From positions 136,034,858 through 136,098,857 of the forward strand of contig CM065812.1 of NCBI GenBank assembly GCA_033398695.1: DNA of 64,000 bases. Reading direction: 5' to 3'. The notes under the pieces were generated by a model, which had not been told where the DNA came from, made no database searches, and worked only from the letters and a program-made list of their open reading frames with translations. Position 1 is the first letter of the stretch; the number at the start of each line of letters is the position of its first letter. Shown here piece after piece: positions 33,672 to 44,664 of the stretch. Both the position numbers and the translations under genes were made by a program. The DNA comes from Orobanche coerulescens. Lineage: Eukaryota > Streptophyta > Magnoliopsida > Lamiales > Orobanchaceae.

Positions 33672-34290
33672 CAATAAAAATAATAATTATAATATTAGTA
33701 ATATTAGATAACAATATATACAACAATTATGATATATACTACAACAGCAACAATAATAATAACAATAATAATAATATTAAAAAAATATGTACAACAACTG
33801 TGAAATATTATTACTGATAAAATTAATATAAATAATAATAATAATATCACATAACAATATGTACAACAACTGTGAAATTATTTATATTACAACAATAAAA
33901 TTAATAACAATAATAATTTAATAATAAAATTATTACTATTATATAGTATTAATTATATATTCTAGTGATAATATTGATATAAATAATAATAATAATTAAT
34001 AAAGCTAAATGACAATATATACAATATTAATAATATTATTTATATTACAACAACAACAACAAAAGCAATAATAATAATTATTATATACAATATTATTAAT
34101 AATATTTATATCAATAATAATACTACTAGTAATATAATAGTAGAAACAATGTATACAATAATAGTTATCATTATGTATATTAGAACCAAAAACAATAATA
34201 TTAATAATAATAAATAAACAATTGTAATAACTTATATATGTAATATTATTTATAATATAAATAATGATAATGATAATACTAATTAATAAT
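33672..34290. repeat. AAT/ATA-rich microsatellite tract
   Basis: Dense AATAATAAT, ACAACAACA and TATTATT stretches with a loosely repeated ACAATATATACAACAA phrase. No gene seen. Confidence 0.8.
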
Positions 34291-34459
34291 ACTGATTCTA
34301 AAGTTGAACCGAACTGAATTGAATTTTGCTAAACTGAAATGTGCATTTAAGGTGGCGGTAGATGGTGCAATGTGGGCAGAAGCTCCAAAATTAACATACA
34401 GATCAAAGAAAGCCTTAGTGGAGTGGTTACGTGTGGGATGAAATGCTTAGGCCAAATTT

Positions 34460-35157
34460 GTGAACTGAAAGGTAGATGTATGTCGATAAGTGTAGTTTGG
34501 ATCAACCAGAAAAAACAGTCCCTCACATAATGGTTGATTTCTCGACAGAGTTGGTAGAGGAGGAGGGGGAGGAGACGGGGGCCAACATGTCAATGACCTC
34601 TGCGGTTGGAGTGACCACCACGAGTGTGATGATCGTCGTGGTTGCTCCATCGACCTAGGCCACGGTGCTGCTGAGAGGATGACCTGTAGCCAGAGTCAAA
34701 GGAGTAGGGTCTAGACTTTGTTGAAACAATTCTTGATTCTTAGCTAATTAGTCACAAGTTTGAAAGAAGTCCCGAGTTCTGTGAAAGATTTCGTACTATG
34801 CCTTAATTATCGAATTTCTCTTTTAACTGGATTTCATGAGCCTTAGATGCGTTATGATAGGCAACCTATATAGCAAGCCGACCATCACGGGCAACTTCAC
34901 ATCCAAGTGCCTCGGTCAAAGCTTATTCACTAAGAGATGAGAGAAGAAGACTAATAATATTGTGATCCTGGGAGGAGCCAAACCTAATGATTCGAATTTG
35001 GTGTCGGAAGGGCTGGATTGTCGCCTGCTGGGATGGAGGGCAAGAAAGGCACATACATGGAAGTGCTACCATCAATAAAACCTAGTATTAGGTTTTGAGA
35101 TAAAGAGAAAGATTATGCTTGTTTCCTACATAACAAAAAATTGGATAATTTGATTGT
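34460..35157 (-). pseudogene. gag: Remnant of a Ty1/copia gag gene
   Basis: Minus-strand frames give, in order, LILGFIDGSTSMYVPFLPS, then a degenerate NxxHxxW-like region, then ISLLLSSLSE with ALTEALGCEVARDGRLAI and ASKAHEIQLKE, and finally a Gly/Arg/Ser-rich tail near 34600. This is the UBN2/copia gag layout (GFIDG, then LLSSLSE, then the helical part). Several stops and frameshifts. The part nearer the N-terminus is separated by the short-LTR element and appears to continue at 62077-62160 on the minus strand. Short open frames on the plus strand here are shadows. Confidence 0.65.
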
Positions 35158-35375
35158 TGTTATAATAAGTCTTGAAAGTGACATTTCAATTACCCTTTTG
35201 TTTTTATATAGTGTGAATGACTATTATACCCCTGATGTAAATATGTAATTACGATTGTGCCATCTGAAGTTTTCCTATAAATAGGACTTCAGTTATTAAT
35301 GAAAATCGTACCTGAGAATCATTCTCTTTATTCTCTCTCTAAATTTTCTCTCTCTATTATTTCGATTTCACAACA
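35158..35375 (+). repeat. 5' LTR of the short-LTR element
   Basis: Starts TGTTATAATAAG, ends CACAACA. It contains TTCCTATAAATAGGACTTC, a TATA box within a short inverted repeat, followed by a TCTCTCTC pyrimidine leader. Its partner at 61860-62076 differs at several sites, including loss of that inverted repeat (AATAGAACTTC). Confidence 0.88.
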
Positions 35376-36880
35376 CGTTATCAAAGACTTTCTAACCAAA
35401 ATGAGTAATATGGCAGTATCTTCTACTGAAATCGTATAGATGATCCTTCAGACGTATCGAATCAAGAATTTTAGATTCAGATCCAAGTACTTATTTTCTT
35501 CTTTCCACCACAACAAGCGGACTTATATCGGACCGCTATGAAATTCCTTTTCTACTGATTTTTTATTTAATCAGTCTCCTAAATCAATACACAAAAATGA
35601 GTCAACCCTCTCTATATGGAATTCACATGGGCGGCCGTGGAATACTCAGGTTTCACGGGAGCTGCTAAAAATAAAAATAAAAACTCATAGAAAATGAGTT
35701 CCCCATCACAAACCCCACTTGCAGTGGGGAAAAAGAATCTTCAGCTCCTCTTGCAGTTGGCCCGCATCAAAGTCCCCTTCCTCACAATACTGTTGTGACC
35801 GCTATTCCTCCACATCCTCTCACCGCTTTTCCTTCGGTATGTAAAGAAATTACTGGAAATGTTGTCGCGAAGGAGGTCAGCTGTTCTTCCATATAAGTTA
35901 TCCCATGTGTGCTCGTCGTCCCTGTTGTATCTGCCCCTTCGGCGCCGGTCGGCGTTTTATTTCCGGAAATAACTTCGGTGGTCGACGGGAGCATTTCATC
36001 TCGCGTTGTCCATTCTCAACTCGGCGATGGCGGTGCGTTTTTTCACAGCAACAAAACGGCGGGCGGTGTTTCTCCTCCTGTGGGAAACAGGACCCTTGCA
36101 AATTCCATCCCAGGTACATTTTTTTCGTCCGTTTCTTCGCGTCTCGAGGTGGCAGAGGTAGCGGTGGGTTTGACCATAAAAAACCCTTGCCCTCATCAAA
36201 ACTGACGGACCCGTGATAAACTTGGTTGGTAGTTAAAAAAAAAAAAGGAAACATAAAAGAATACAGACCCGTGATATTAAAAAAAAAACATGTTCGGTGA
36301 AATAAAACAAAATAAATGAAATCAATATCAAAATATTTAAGGATAAAATATTATTCTAATTCATTAAATTATAAATCTGATTTCTCTTAAATATAAGATA
36401 CATATGATATCAGAAATAATTTTTCTTGATACCATCATGATCCATTTCACGAGAGCTTCAATTTGACACTAATATTGATATGAGTACTAACTCTTTTCAT
36501 ATATGTCATTATTAAATTTATTAAAATGTGCGAATTAATATCCAACTCCGGAAATCGCAAAGAGTTATACATACCATTACACTTGCTATTAACGGCAGTC
36601 GATATTTCGACCTATACCTTGACGATGATTATTTTGAGGAATTGATTGGACGATCCTGCTCTGGTAGAAGCAGTTAATTATTTTGCAGTTTAAATTATGT
36701 CTCTTACTTATCTCAAAGTGGTGGTTTAAAACCACATATTTATTGCGTTTATTTTATATAATTATAATACCTCCCATGTGATGAGTTCAATTATCACAAG
36801 ACGGATGGTTTTACATGTACGCAATTTATATATTATATATCACCATCGTGGTTGGTTATACCACATGAATGGTTCATAAA
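35376..36880 (+). other. Leader and undefined interior of the short-LTR element
   Basis: CGTTATCAAAGAC follows the LTR where a primer-binding site is expected; it is not the common TGG-type site. An ATG at 35401 opens only 12 codons. 35630-36200 is GC-richer than its surroundings and open in three frames for about 300 bp; one plus-strand frame is Cys/Arg-rich (35905-36216) but matches no family I know. An A run at 36236-36246 follows it, possibly the tail of a captured transcript. 36300-36880 is AT-rich with nothing recognised. Confidence 0.5.
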
Positions 36881-37265
36881 TCCTGCTCTCAAAGAAGAAG
36901 CAGTTGATAAAAATAAATTCTACTCTGGAGAAGTAGTTGATCGATTATCTAAATCCTGCTCTCAAAGAAGAAGCAGTTGATAAAAATAAAAGCCTACTCT
37001 GGAGAAGTAGTTGATCGATTATCTAAATCCTGCTCTCAAAGAAGAAGCAGTTGATAAAGATAAAATCCTACTCTGGAGAAGTAGTTGATCGATTATCTAA
37101 ATCCTGCTCTCAAAGAAGAAGCAGTTGATAAAAATAATCCTACTCTGGAGAAGTAGTTGATCGATTATCTAAATCCTGTTCTGAAGAAGCAGTTGAAAGA
37201 AATAAATCCTACTCTGAAGTAGTTGATCAATGATCCTGCTCTCGAAGAAAAAGCAGTTGATGGGT
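36881..37265 (+). repeat. 72-74-bp dimeric tandem array of hairpin half-units
   Basis: Copies start near 36881, 36954, 37028, 37102, 37174 and 37231. Each has a half-unit TCCTGCTCTCAAAGAAGAAG-CAG and a half-unit TCCTACTCTGGAGAAGTAG. In each half the ends are complementary: CTGCT with AGCAG, CTACT with AGTAG. A single related copy (CCTGCTCTGGTAGAAGCAG) lies at 36654. The period is not a multiple of three, so it is not a coding repeat. Confidence 0.88.
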
Positions 37266-37800
37266 ATAATATCCGATCTCCATGATTAAACACGAACAGA
37301 GAAAATTGAGCAAGTGATACCATAAGCTATCACCGACTAATTAAAGAAAATCCCATGCAAACTGCATGGTGGGATCATTTGACAAGTGATATGGAAAACT
37401 ATCACTGGAAAATAATTGCTCAATAAATCTCATGTTGATTATATCACATGATTGGATCATTGAAATTATATTGATTAACAATATTCATGGGGAAACATAT
37501 ATCACATATTTGTGAAAATATTGTATTTGCATAAAAGCAAAAGATGGTCTTATTATTACTGAAGAAGCACACAACAGTCGAAGTGAAAATATCGAAACTA
37601 GCTGAAAGGCAGTAAACACTCGACAATATGAAACGCGAAAAAGAAAATACATATGAAACCCATAAAAAGAAAAAGGGTGCGTCTCGAGAGTATAAAACTC
37701 CATAACTCTGCCACCCCCTGGCATAAGGGTTTATAATGAAAGATCTAAATGATCTAAACTTTTTTCCGTTTGGCCAATAATGTGGGTGATGAGCTTTGAC
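37266..37800. other. AT-rich interior, no gene recognised
   Basis: Contains paired phrases CAAGTGATACCATAAGCTATCAC and CAAGTGATATGGAAAACTATCAC and scattered stops in all plus frames. The minus strand may hold the decayed end of the LOG-like relic, but no motif remains. Confidence 0.4.
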
Positions 37801-37854
37801 TTCCAAATTCTTAATCAAATATATGCCGAAACTTTATAAGTAGATCGAATAAGA

Positions 37855-38386
37855 TTCAAGACATATTATTATATCTCGTGATGGTGAGATATAAACTTGT
37901 GATCTACTCCTTGATCCAGAAAAGGCAAGCAAATCAAGAAATTATTAATATTCAACAAACCTATAGGTTTGGTATGGAAGTCCCTTTCGGCCCATGACGT
38001 GATGTTGAATATCTCATCGAGTGTCAGTAGCCACCTGGGAGAACAATAAAGGCATCACTATTATTCACCACATACATCAAACTATCATGAACAGACTGTG
38101 CTTGAAGCATCAACCCAGTTGAACCTCCTATACTACTGGTTCTGACTGTGGGAAAGTATAAGGCACTTGTTACACTTATTCTCTCATTTTGTGCAGCATC
38201 TAAAAGATAACCCAAAAATCTATGATTACTCCCACCATACAATATATCGATTTTGTGCTTTCCTAATTCTTTTACGAATTGATATGCCATATCTATATGC
38301 TGTATATGACCTATCAATTTGGATCCACCTAAAATACATATAGTTTTAATTGGATGAGATTTATATGAGGATTCTGAGAACTCCAT
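37855..38386 (-). pseudogene. LOG-like (cytokinin riboside phosphoribohydrolase family) relic, intronless
   Basis: From ATG at 38386, minus strand: KTICILGGSK at residues 14-23, a Rossmann-type start corresponding to the FCGSS of LOG proteins; IDILYGGSNHRFLG near 48-61, corresponding to VYGGGSIGLMG; and NSDAFIVLPGGY near 109-120. A frameshift follows, then TLDEIFNITSWAERDFHTKP and IGLLNI, matching the GTLEE..TWAQLG..KPVGLLN part of the family. Known: LOG enzymes release active cytokinin from its nucleotide; PGGxGTxxE is the signature. Here that signature is damaged, so activity is unlikely. Plant LOG genes have introns; this has none, suggesting capture through RNA. It lies antisense to the LTRs. 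Confidence 0.7.
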
Positions 38387-38667
38387 CTTTCTACACTAGA
38401 TTTTCAAAATTCTTTTATGAGAGATACATTTTCTGATTTTTGGATCCCAAATTTAAAGAACAAACTTCTTTCTAAACGACAAATGACTTCACTATTTTTC
38501 ATTGAAAATGGAGCGGCAGATAAGTCATTATTTTTGACAAAATTGCAAAAGAAAACGAAAGATATGATATTATATTTTTCAATGAAAATAACGTTACCGA
38601 TCGACAGCTGAGAAATTTAAATATTGGAAAATAATATTCAACAACTTGCATTATTTTGCTGTTTACC

Positions 38668-38998
38668 TTATACCAATTTTGACAGAACGGACTTACAAAC
38701 TGGATCTTTTGAGATTAATTTTTCATGACTATAACGTTTCCGTTCATCCTTGAATTGCATCCACAAAGCCATTAGTTCATGATGAACGTATCCACTAGGA
38801 TGTGTATCAAGAATCTGTTGGATATCATGATCCATAGATTCCTTACTCAATCCATCCTTGATAAATGCTATTTTATCTTCTCGATTTTTGGATACAAACC
38901 CCACAGATTTGCATCGTCTGTCACATGTCCATCGAGCACATTTATAGCACCCACCTAATCTTTTTGCTCTCCGTTTCTTTGCAAAACTACTCTTACCT
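38668..38998 (-). pseudogene. C-terminal part of an unknown antisense ORF with a Cys cluster
   Basis: Minus strand, continuing from 50333-50547 across the CACTA element. After a basic stretch (AKKRRAKRLG) comes CYKCARWTCDRRC, a CX2CX4CX3C cluster resembling a zinc-binding knuckle. Then come LSKESMDHDIQQILDTHPSG and a Lys/Arg-rich helix region ending in VCKSVLSKLV and a stop at 38668. I do not recognise the family. The two pieces and one copy of CCT add to 543 bp, exactly 181 codons including the stop, with no other interruption. Confidence 0.6.
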
Positions 38999-39009
38999 CA
39001 CTAGTGCAT

Positions 39010-39240
39010 AATTGACCTAAGGTAACATATGTATGGTAACACTTTCCGAAATTCAAGTTTATCGAATATTTAAGTAACACCTTGGTAACACTTAATCAAT
39101 AGGTAACACTTAATGTATCACTTTTTTTATTAGTAACATTTTGAAGTAACACTTTTTTAATTGAGTAACATTTTGAAGTAACACTTTAAAATAGGTTGCA
39201 TTTGTAGTAACACTTTTAGGTATCACTTAATGTTTTTTTA
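39010..39240. repeat. Subterminal repeats, left end of the second CACTA element
   Basis: Repeated GTAACACTT, GTATCACTT and GTAACATTTTGAAGTAACAC words. The right end (49965-50315) has the inverse AAGTGTTAC and AAGTGATAC words. Known: such arrays bind the TNPA protein in En/Spm elements. Confidence 0.8.
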
Positions 39241-41598
39241 ATTATAAGAAGTGATCAGGGCCGTCCCACCAAAAAAAAAAGAAGTGATCAGGGCCATCGA
39301 AAATGTGGCCAAGTGATGGCAGATTTATCAAGGCTACATACATTATCATTGGTGATTTATGAATTCTCATATAATTAATAAATATTTTGAACGAAAAAAA
39401 ATCGAAAATTTCTCCATGACTTTTGACAGACTCTTCCCAAAATTCCTCGCACACAACCACGACTCAAGCCTGTTCTTCACGATTTGAGAGATTCCACGGA
39501 CAGCTCTGTTTCTTCAGGACTCAAGAACCGATTCCACGCCTCAAGGAGAGATTGCACGGGTAAGTCATTCGGCGAAAATTTTCTGGTTGAGGTATATGTT
39601 TCGTAGCGGAAATTTTTTCCTGTTTAGGTTTTTTTCAATTTCCGAATTTGGGTTTTTTTCCTGTTTGAGGATTTAATTGAGCACCGTTAATTTCTGAATT
39701 TGGTTTTTTCGCTTGATTTTATTTTCTTGGTTACCAAAGCTTCATAACTAGACGGCCACCAATTTCTTGTCTCTATATCTCGCCTCGCAATTTCGTTTGT
39801 TCCCTGCTTTCATTTTAATGTTTTTTTGCGATGGCATTGACTGTATTTGCTTATGAAAATGATAATGGTGATGGTGACATGAAATTGTTTTAGGAGAGAG
39901 GATTTGATCTTTGGAATGTTCGTAAAATTTTAAAGTACAATCATGTTGGATTACAGTTTGCAACCAATTACTAACTGTTTGAAATTAAAAGGATTTGTTC
40001 AAGAATTTGGAATATATTATTTATTTTAGAATGCTGAATATTTCAGTTTAGTTGAACTTCTAGGTATTCCAGGATTCATCATAGTGATCTTTACAGTTAT
40101 GTTAGGATTTGATTCCTTGTAACTCGATAAAATTGGAACGATTGCATTGGATTTGTTAGGATGCATGATGCATTCAAAACTCTAGGTTCAACTCATTCTG
40201 TGCTTCAGTCCCAGTTGACCAAATTTTTATTTTATTTTAATGTAGTTATTTCCAATTAACTCGTTGTTCTTCTTTGACTGACCGAGTTTCGTAAGATAAA
40301 ATTTGGTAGTGGTTAAGAAGTTTCATTGTAGCTACGTGTCTCTTTTGCCATTTTTTTATGGTCTGTAGTTTTCTGATCCTTAACCCTTTAAAGTTTATGA
40401 GCAGGGGATTGGGCCATTTGGGGGAAGTGGAGATGGGTGTTAGTTAAGCTTGGTTATCATTTCTCTCTACCAATGTTTTAAAAAACGTAAGAGGCGTACG
40501 CCTCGAGGCGCGCCTCAAGGTGAGGCGAGGCAGAAACGCCTCGGGGCGTTGTAATTCAACAAAAATCGAGGCGGCCGCCTCGCCGATTGAGGCGCGAAGA
40601 AACGCACGCTTGAGCGTTGCGTTTGAGGCGCAAGAGGCGCCATCCTTTTTCCGCCGTTTTTATACGCCGTTTAAAATGAAAATCTCTGCGGAAAAGAAAA
40701 TCTCACTTACCTAGTAACTCAAAAGAAAATCAACCCAAGAACTCTCGACGGAAAGAAATTCGACTACGGCGAATTTCCGATCACACATAATCTGAGAATT
40801 TCCGGCTTTAACTCGCGGTATCTTTCTTTATTACTTGGATTTAGTTTTTTTTCATTAGTTTATCTTTATTTTGCTTTTTGAAAAACCAGTTCGACTCACG
40901 GAATATTAGGACTTTTCATTTTTTCTTTTCAGTATGATAGACATTTTAGAATACGAGTATACTATGATAACTATTAAAAAATAGAACAAGAAAATAAAAT
41001 ACAGAACAAACAGAAGAATAGAAAGAAAAAAAATAATGAAAAGGAAGTAGAGAAAAAGAAAGAAATAGAAGAGGTATGCTAAAAAAGAAAAAGAAAACAC
41101 AAAACTAGAAAACGGAAAGAAAAAATGGTCAGAAAAGAAGAATATAAGAAGAAAAGAAGAGAAGAAAATGAAGAAACCAAATAGAGTGAAATTATGCAAA
41201 GAAGAAAAGAAGAACAAAAAAATGGAACTAAAAATACATACGGAGAAGACAAGAAAAGATCGTAAAGCGAAAATTTATCGTAAACATGCTTGAATGCCTC
41301 AAATGTGGCTCACAATACTCTTTTCTTGCGAATTGATATTCAATGATCGGACCCGGTAAGAAGAGTGTGTATCTTTGTTCTTTTTTACTTGCTCCATATT
41401 GTTCTTTAGTAGGGCTTATTGTTCCATCTCATATTAGTTACAAAGTACATACTTTTTCCATCATTTCCTTCTTATTCAATGTCCTTTCCATCTACATCAT
41501 TTTTCAAGCATACTTAATTTGATTTTTATATTTAAATTATTGTTACCAAATTTATATATGAGTGTATATTTGACTTTGCATATTGTAAAGGTGACAGA
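39241..41598. other. 5' non-coding part of the second CACTA element
   Basis: Holds a duplicated AAGTGATCAGGGCC word (39250-39300), intron-like T-rich sequence and, at 40480-40640, a dense patch of GAGGCG/CGCCTC words starting GTTTTAAAAAACG. That patch looks like a small separate insertion, but I cannot place its right end. 40910-41270 is A/G-rich low-complexity sequence. No coding sequence is supported. Confidence 0.5.
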
Positions 41599-42942
41599 AT
41601 GAGTAGTTGGACCAATTTCTTACAATCTAGCAACGAGTATGAGAAGGGAGTGGAGGATTATCTAGATAAAGCATTTGCTACCCAAGCAATTGGTGATCAG
41701 ATCACTTGCCCATGTAAGGTGTGTTATAACCGTTTTTGGCACCACAGAGAGAAAGTGTATAATCATTTGATTGCGAATGGAATTCAACCCAGATCAAGGA
41801 TGGAATTTTCGTGAGAAGGGTACCTCCTCAATGTTAAATGTGGAGAGTTTAGGTGAAGACAATGTCACCCAAGATGACATGGACGGTCTCATATATGATA
41901 CTCATAGAGATATTGCAGAAAGGTTTCCGCACAATCTCGAAGAGGTAGGAGGTGTGGCTGATGCAGAGACTAAGAAGTTTTATCGGTTGGTTGAAGATGG
42001 AAAACAAGAGCTATTTCCAGGGTGTAAAACATTCTCAAAACTATCATTCCTTATTCGTTTGTACCTTTTGAAGTGTGTTCATGGGATGACTAATTCTGCC
42101 TTTTCAGATATCTTGGACTTGTTGCGAGAATTATTGCCGGAGGCCAAATTGCCTAAGTCTTTCAACGAGGCAAAAAAATTGGTGAAAGATTTGGGTCTTC
42201 ATTATGACAAAATTCATGCATGTCGTAATGATTGTATGCTTTATTGGAAGGAGCATGAAGCTGCTACATCTTGCCATGTTTGTCAAGCTTCAAGGTGGAA
42301 AGAAAATGAGAACCAAAGGGACACTAGTAATGAATCTACTAAGCTTGCACATAAAGTACCCGCGAAAGTAGTTTGGCATTTTCCTCTTAAACCAAGGCTA
42401 CAAAGGTTATACATGTGCTCGGAAACAGCAGAGTTGATGAGGTGGCATGAGGAAAGAAGGGAAAAGGATGGATTTTTAAGGCATCATGCTGATGGAGAGG
42501 CTTGGATGATGAGAAGTGTAAAACACAAAATAGTGGAGTCTCCTTGACAGCTTTAACTCCAAGCTTCGCTAGTAGCAAAGATAGCAACCCCATTCTTGGT
42601 AATGTCACCTATTATGGGATGATAAAAGAAATAATTGAGATAGATTACTGGAGTGCATTTAGCGTCGTCTTGTTCAAATGTGATTGGTTTCATGTGGAAA
42701 CTGACAACTATGGCATGACTCGTGTAAACTTTAAGAGATTGTGTTCAATAGATGACCCTTTTGTCTTGGCATCACAAGTGCAACAAGTTTTCTATATAGA
42801 AGATGGTATTGAGGAAGATTGGCATTATGTGCATAGAAAGTTGCCTAGAGACTTCCTTAACGAAGAGGTACAATGCGAAGACACATACTGGAGCAAAGTT
42901 CGTGAACCTCTTGAGGATTTAAATATTGCTAGAGTTCGATGA
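41599..42942 (+). pseudogene. TNP2-type CACTA transposase, core deleted
   Basis: The N-terminal transposase-associated domain starts at 41599: SSWTNFLQSSNEYEKGVEDY and TCPCKVCYNRFW with paired Cys. A frameshift near 41800 leads into 41771-42547, with the TNP2 N-terminal region (FPGCKTFSKLSFLIRLYLLK, CRNDCMLYWKEHE, CHVC, RLQRLYM). At HADGEAW, where the catalytic Transposase_21 domain should begin, the sequence jumps to 42502-42942, a DUF4216-like C-terminal domain (VTYYGMIKEIIEIDYWSAF, LASQVQQVFYIED). The deletion and frameshift make it non-functional; mobility would need help in trans. Confidence 0.85.
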
Positions 42943-43271
42943 TGATATAACTTGGTGTAGAGATGGTGCATCTGACATAGTTGAAGTTCGTCAAAATACC
43001 AACATTGAACCTTGCGTTGAGAGCCACGAAGATAATTCTGATATAGATGAGACAGATTGGGATTGGATGGAACCATTGAATTAAGTTGGTTTGGTGTATC
43101 TATCAACAAATTTGAAGGAAAATGATAAATACTTTTATTGTACTTTAAGATCTGCTCTTATTTAGCGATAACATTTTTTTTTTCTAATTTTGCGTTAAGG
43201 GTAAGAATGCTTATTACTTAGATATATTGGAATTTTCGCAGCTTTAAATATATTCCAGTTGTCTTCTTATT

Positions 43272-43740
43272 TCAGTAAAAGTTGAGGTTAAAGTTGAGAA
43301 TATATTGTAGTAGTTTGTCTCGTGGGATGAATATTAAGAAGACAATTGTCTTGGATTTTACCAGATCCCGATTTTTATGTTGTTGATTTATTGCTGATCT
43401 CAAGATTATTGAAGAAGCAATAGCCAATGCATCTTTCTGCATTGCTTTAAGAAATTCCAGGCTTTCCTCGTTTGTTGCTTCATTTGCAGCTCTTTTCAAC
43501 TTCTTTGCAACTTTTCTTCCAGTTGGATGTTCCATCCTTTCATTGGATTCTAGGCTTGTAGGAATTTGGTATCAATAGATTGTATTTGTCCTTAGCTAGC
43601 TTGTTTCTCTTGGAAAAACTAGCTTGATATTTTGGTGAAAACCGTAATGCGTTCCAGTGACGTATAAACATAAATTTCTCTTGCATCATTCTCTCGTACA
43701 TCTGTATTGCTTGGTCTACCTACATTATAAGAGAAATCAT
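43272..43740 (-). pseudogene. Captured fragment of a NAM-associated / Myb-like gene
   Basis: Minus strand: an exon-like stretch with VDQAIQMYERMMQEKFMFIR and HWNALRFSPKYQASFSKRNK, then, after a frameshift, HPTGRKVAKKLKRAANEATN. The order W..L..PKYQ then P.GRK.AK is that of the plant NAM-associated C-terminal domain, also seen in PIF/Harbinger accessory proteins. An AG|GT-like border lies near 43720. It is opposite to the transposase, so it is probably a captured or nested fragment. Parts of its flank (43195-43330) reappear at 44560-44640. Confidence 0.55.
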
Positions 43741-44664
43741 AAACATCCATGAGATTTCAGATGCAAATTTAATTGATACTAGATAGTTTAGTGCACTATA
43801 TAGTGATGATTTCAATTATCAGGTCATGGGAGATCAATGCAGGTAATGAGGTTGTGACCTGTAAGTGTGTTGTAGTGTTATCATGGTACAGGTTGATCAT
43901 AAAGTTGTATTTGTATGATTGCTTGCTTAACAGACAAGGCATCCAAGGTAGGTTTCAGTATAACGCACAAAAACAAAAATAACTATGCTTCTTGGCTCTT
44001 GCTTAATGCATGTGTGAACTCTAAAGCAAACCACAAAAACAACATTAATAAAACTTTATAATTTGATAATCTTTTACATAGGCCAACTACATGACAGACT
44101 TACATGACACACATATAAAGATTGAAGATTTTGTTAAGCCAGAAGAAGCTATGATTAGCAATGTATTAGAAACAAACTAGTAATTATTATTCGACCTCAA
44201 TTCAACAAATAACAGTTACAACGACGGAAGAAATTAAGCTCCAATCTAGTATATGATTTATAATCTCTGCAAACTATAAGGTGAATGCGTAAGGAGCAGA
44301 CATATTCCTATTTCTTTCCAAAACAAACTACTACCATTCTCTTAAACAAACAGATTGCTTGCAAAGATATGACCAAAGCAAGAGCAATCCTCAATCATAA
44401 ATCGAATAAATAGAGAATGTACTATATTCCAAATCAAACAGTAAAACATCAACTATAATAAACAATACATTATCTTGCTCATTTAATCCACTTTGAGTTC
44501 TTCCAAAGGTTTGATTCCAAAGGTAGAAAGATGCATTGGCTATTTCACTAAAAGTGCAATTTAAAGTTGAGAATAATAGTAGTTTGTTACGTGGGATGAA
44601 TATTAATCTTCTTTTTTAATATACTCCAGTTGTCTTCTTTTTTTGGAGGAAGTAAGGTTACTAT

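Noticed and set aside
37855..38386. Functional cytokinin-activating enzyme
   Set aside because: The PGGxGTxxE signature is damaged, a frameshift follows LPGGY, and the VYGGG loop is altered; treated as a relic.
38417..38611. 64-codon plus-strand frame between the antisense genes
   Set aside because: No motif; lies in the short intergenic gap of the antisense pair and is not supported.
40906..41217. Phe/Leu-rich 103-codon minus frame as a membrane protein
   Set aside because: Mirror of an A/G low-complexity tract; hydrophobicity is compositional.
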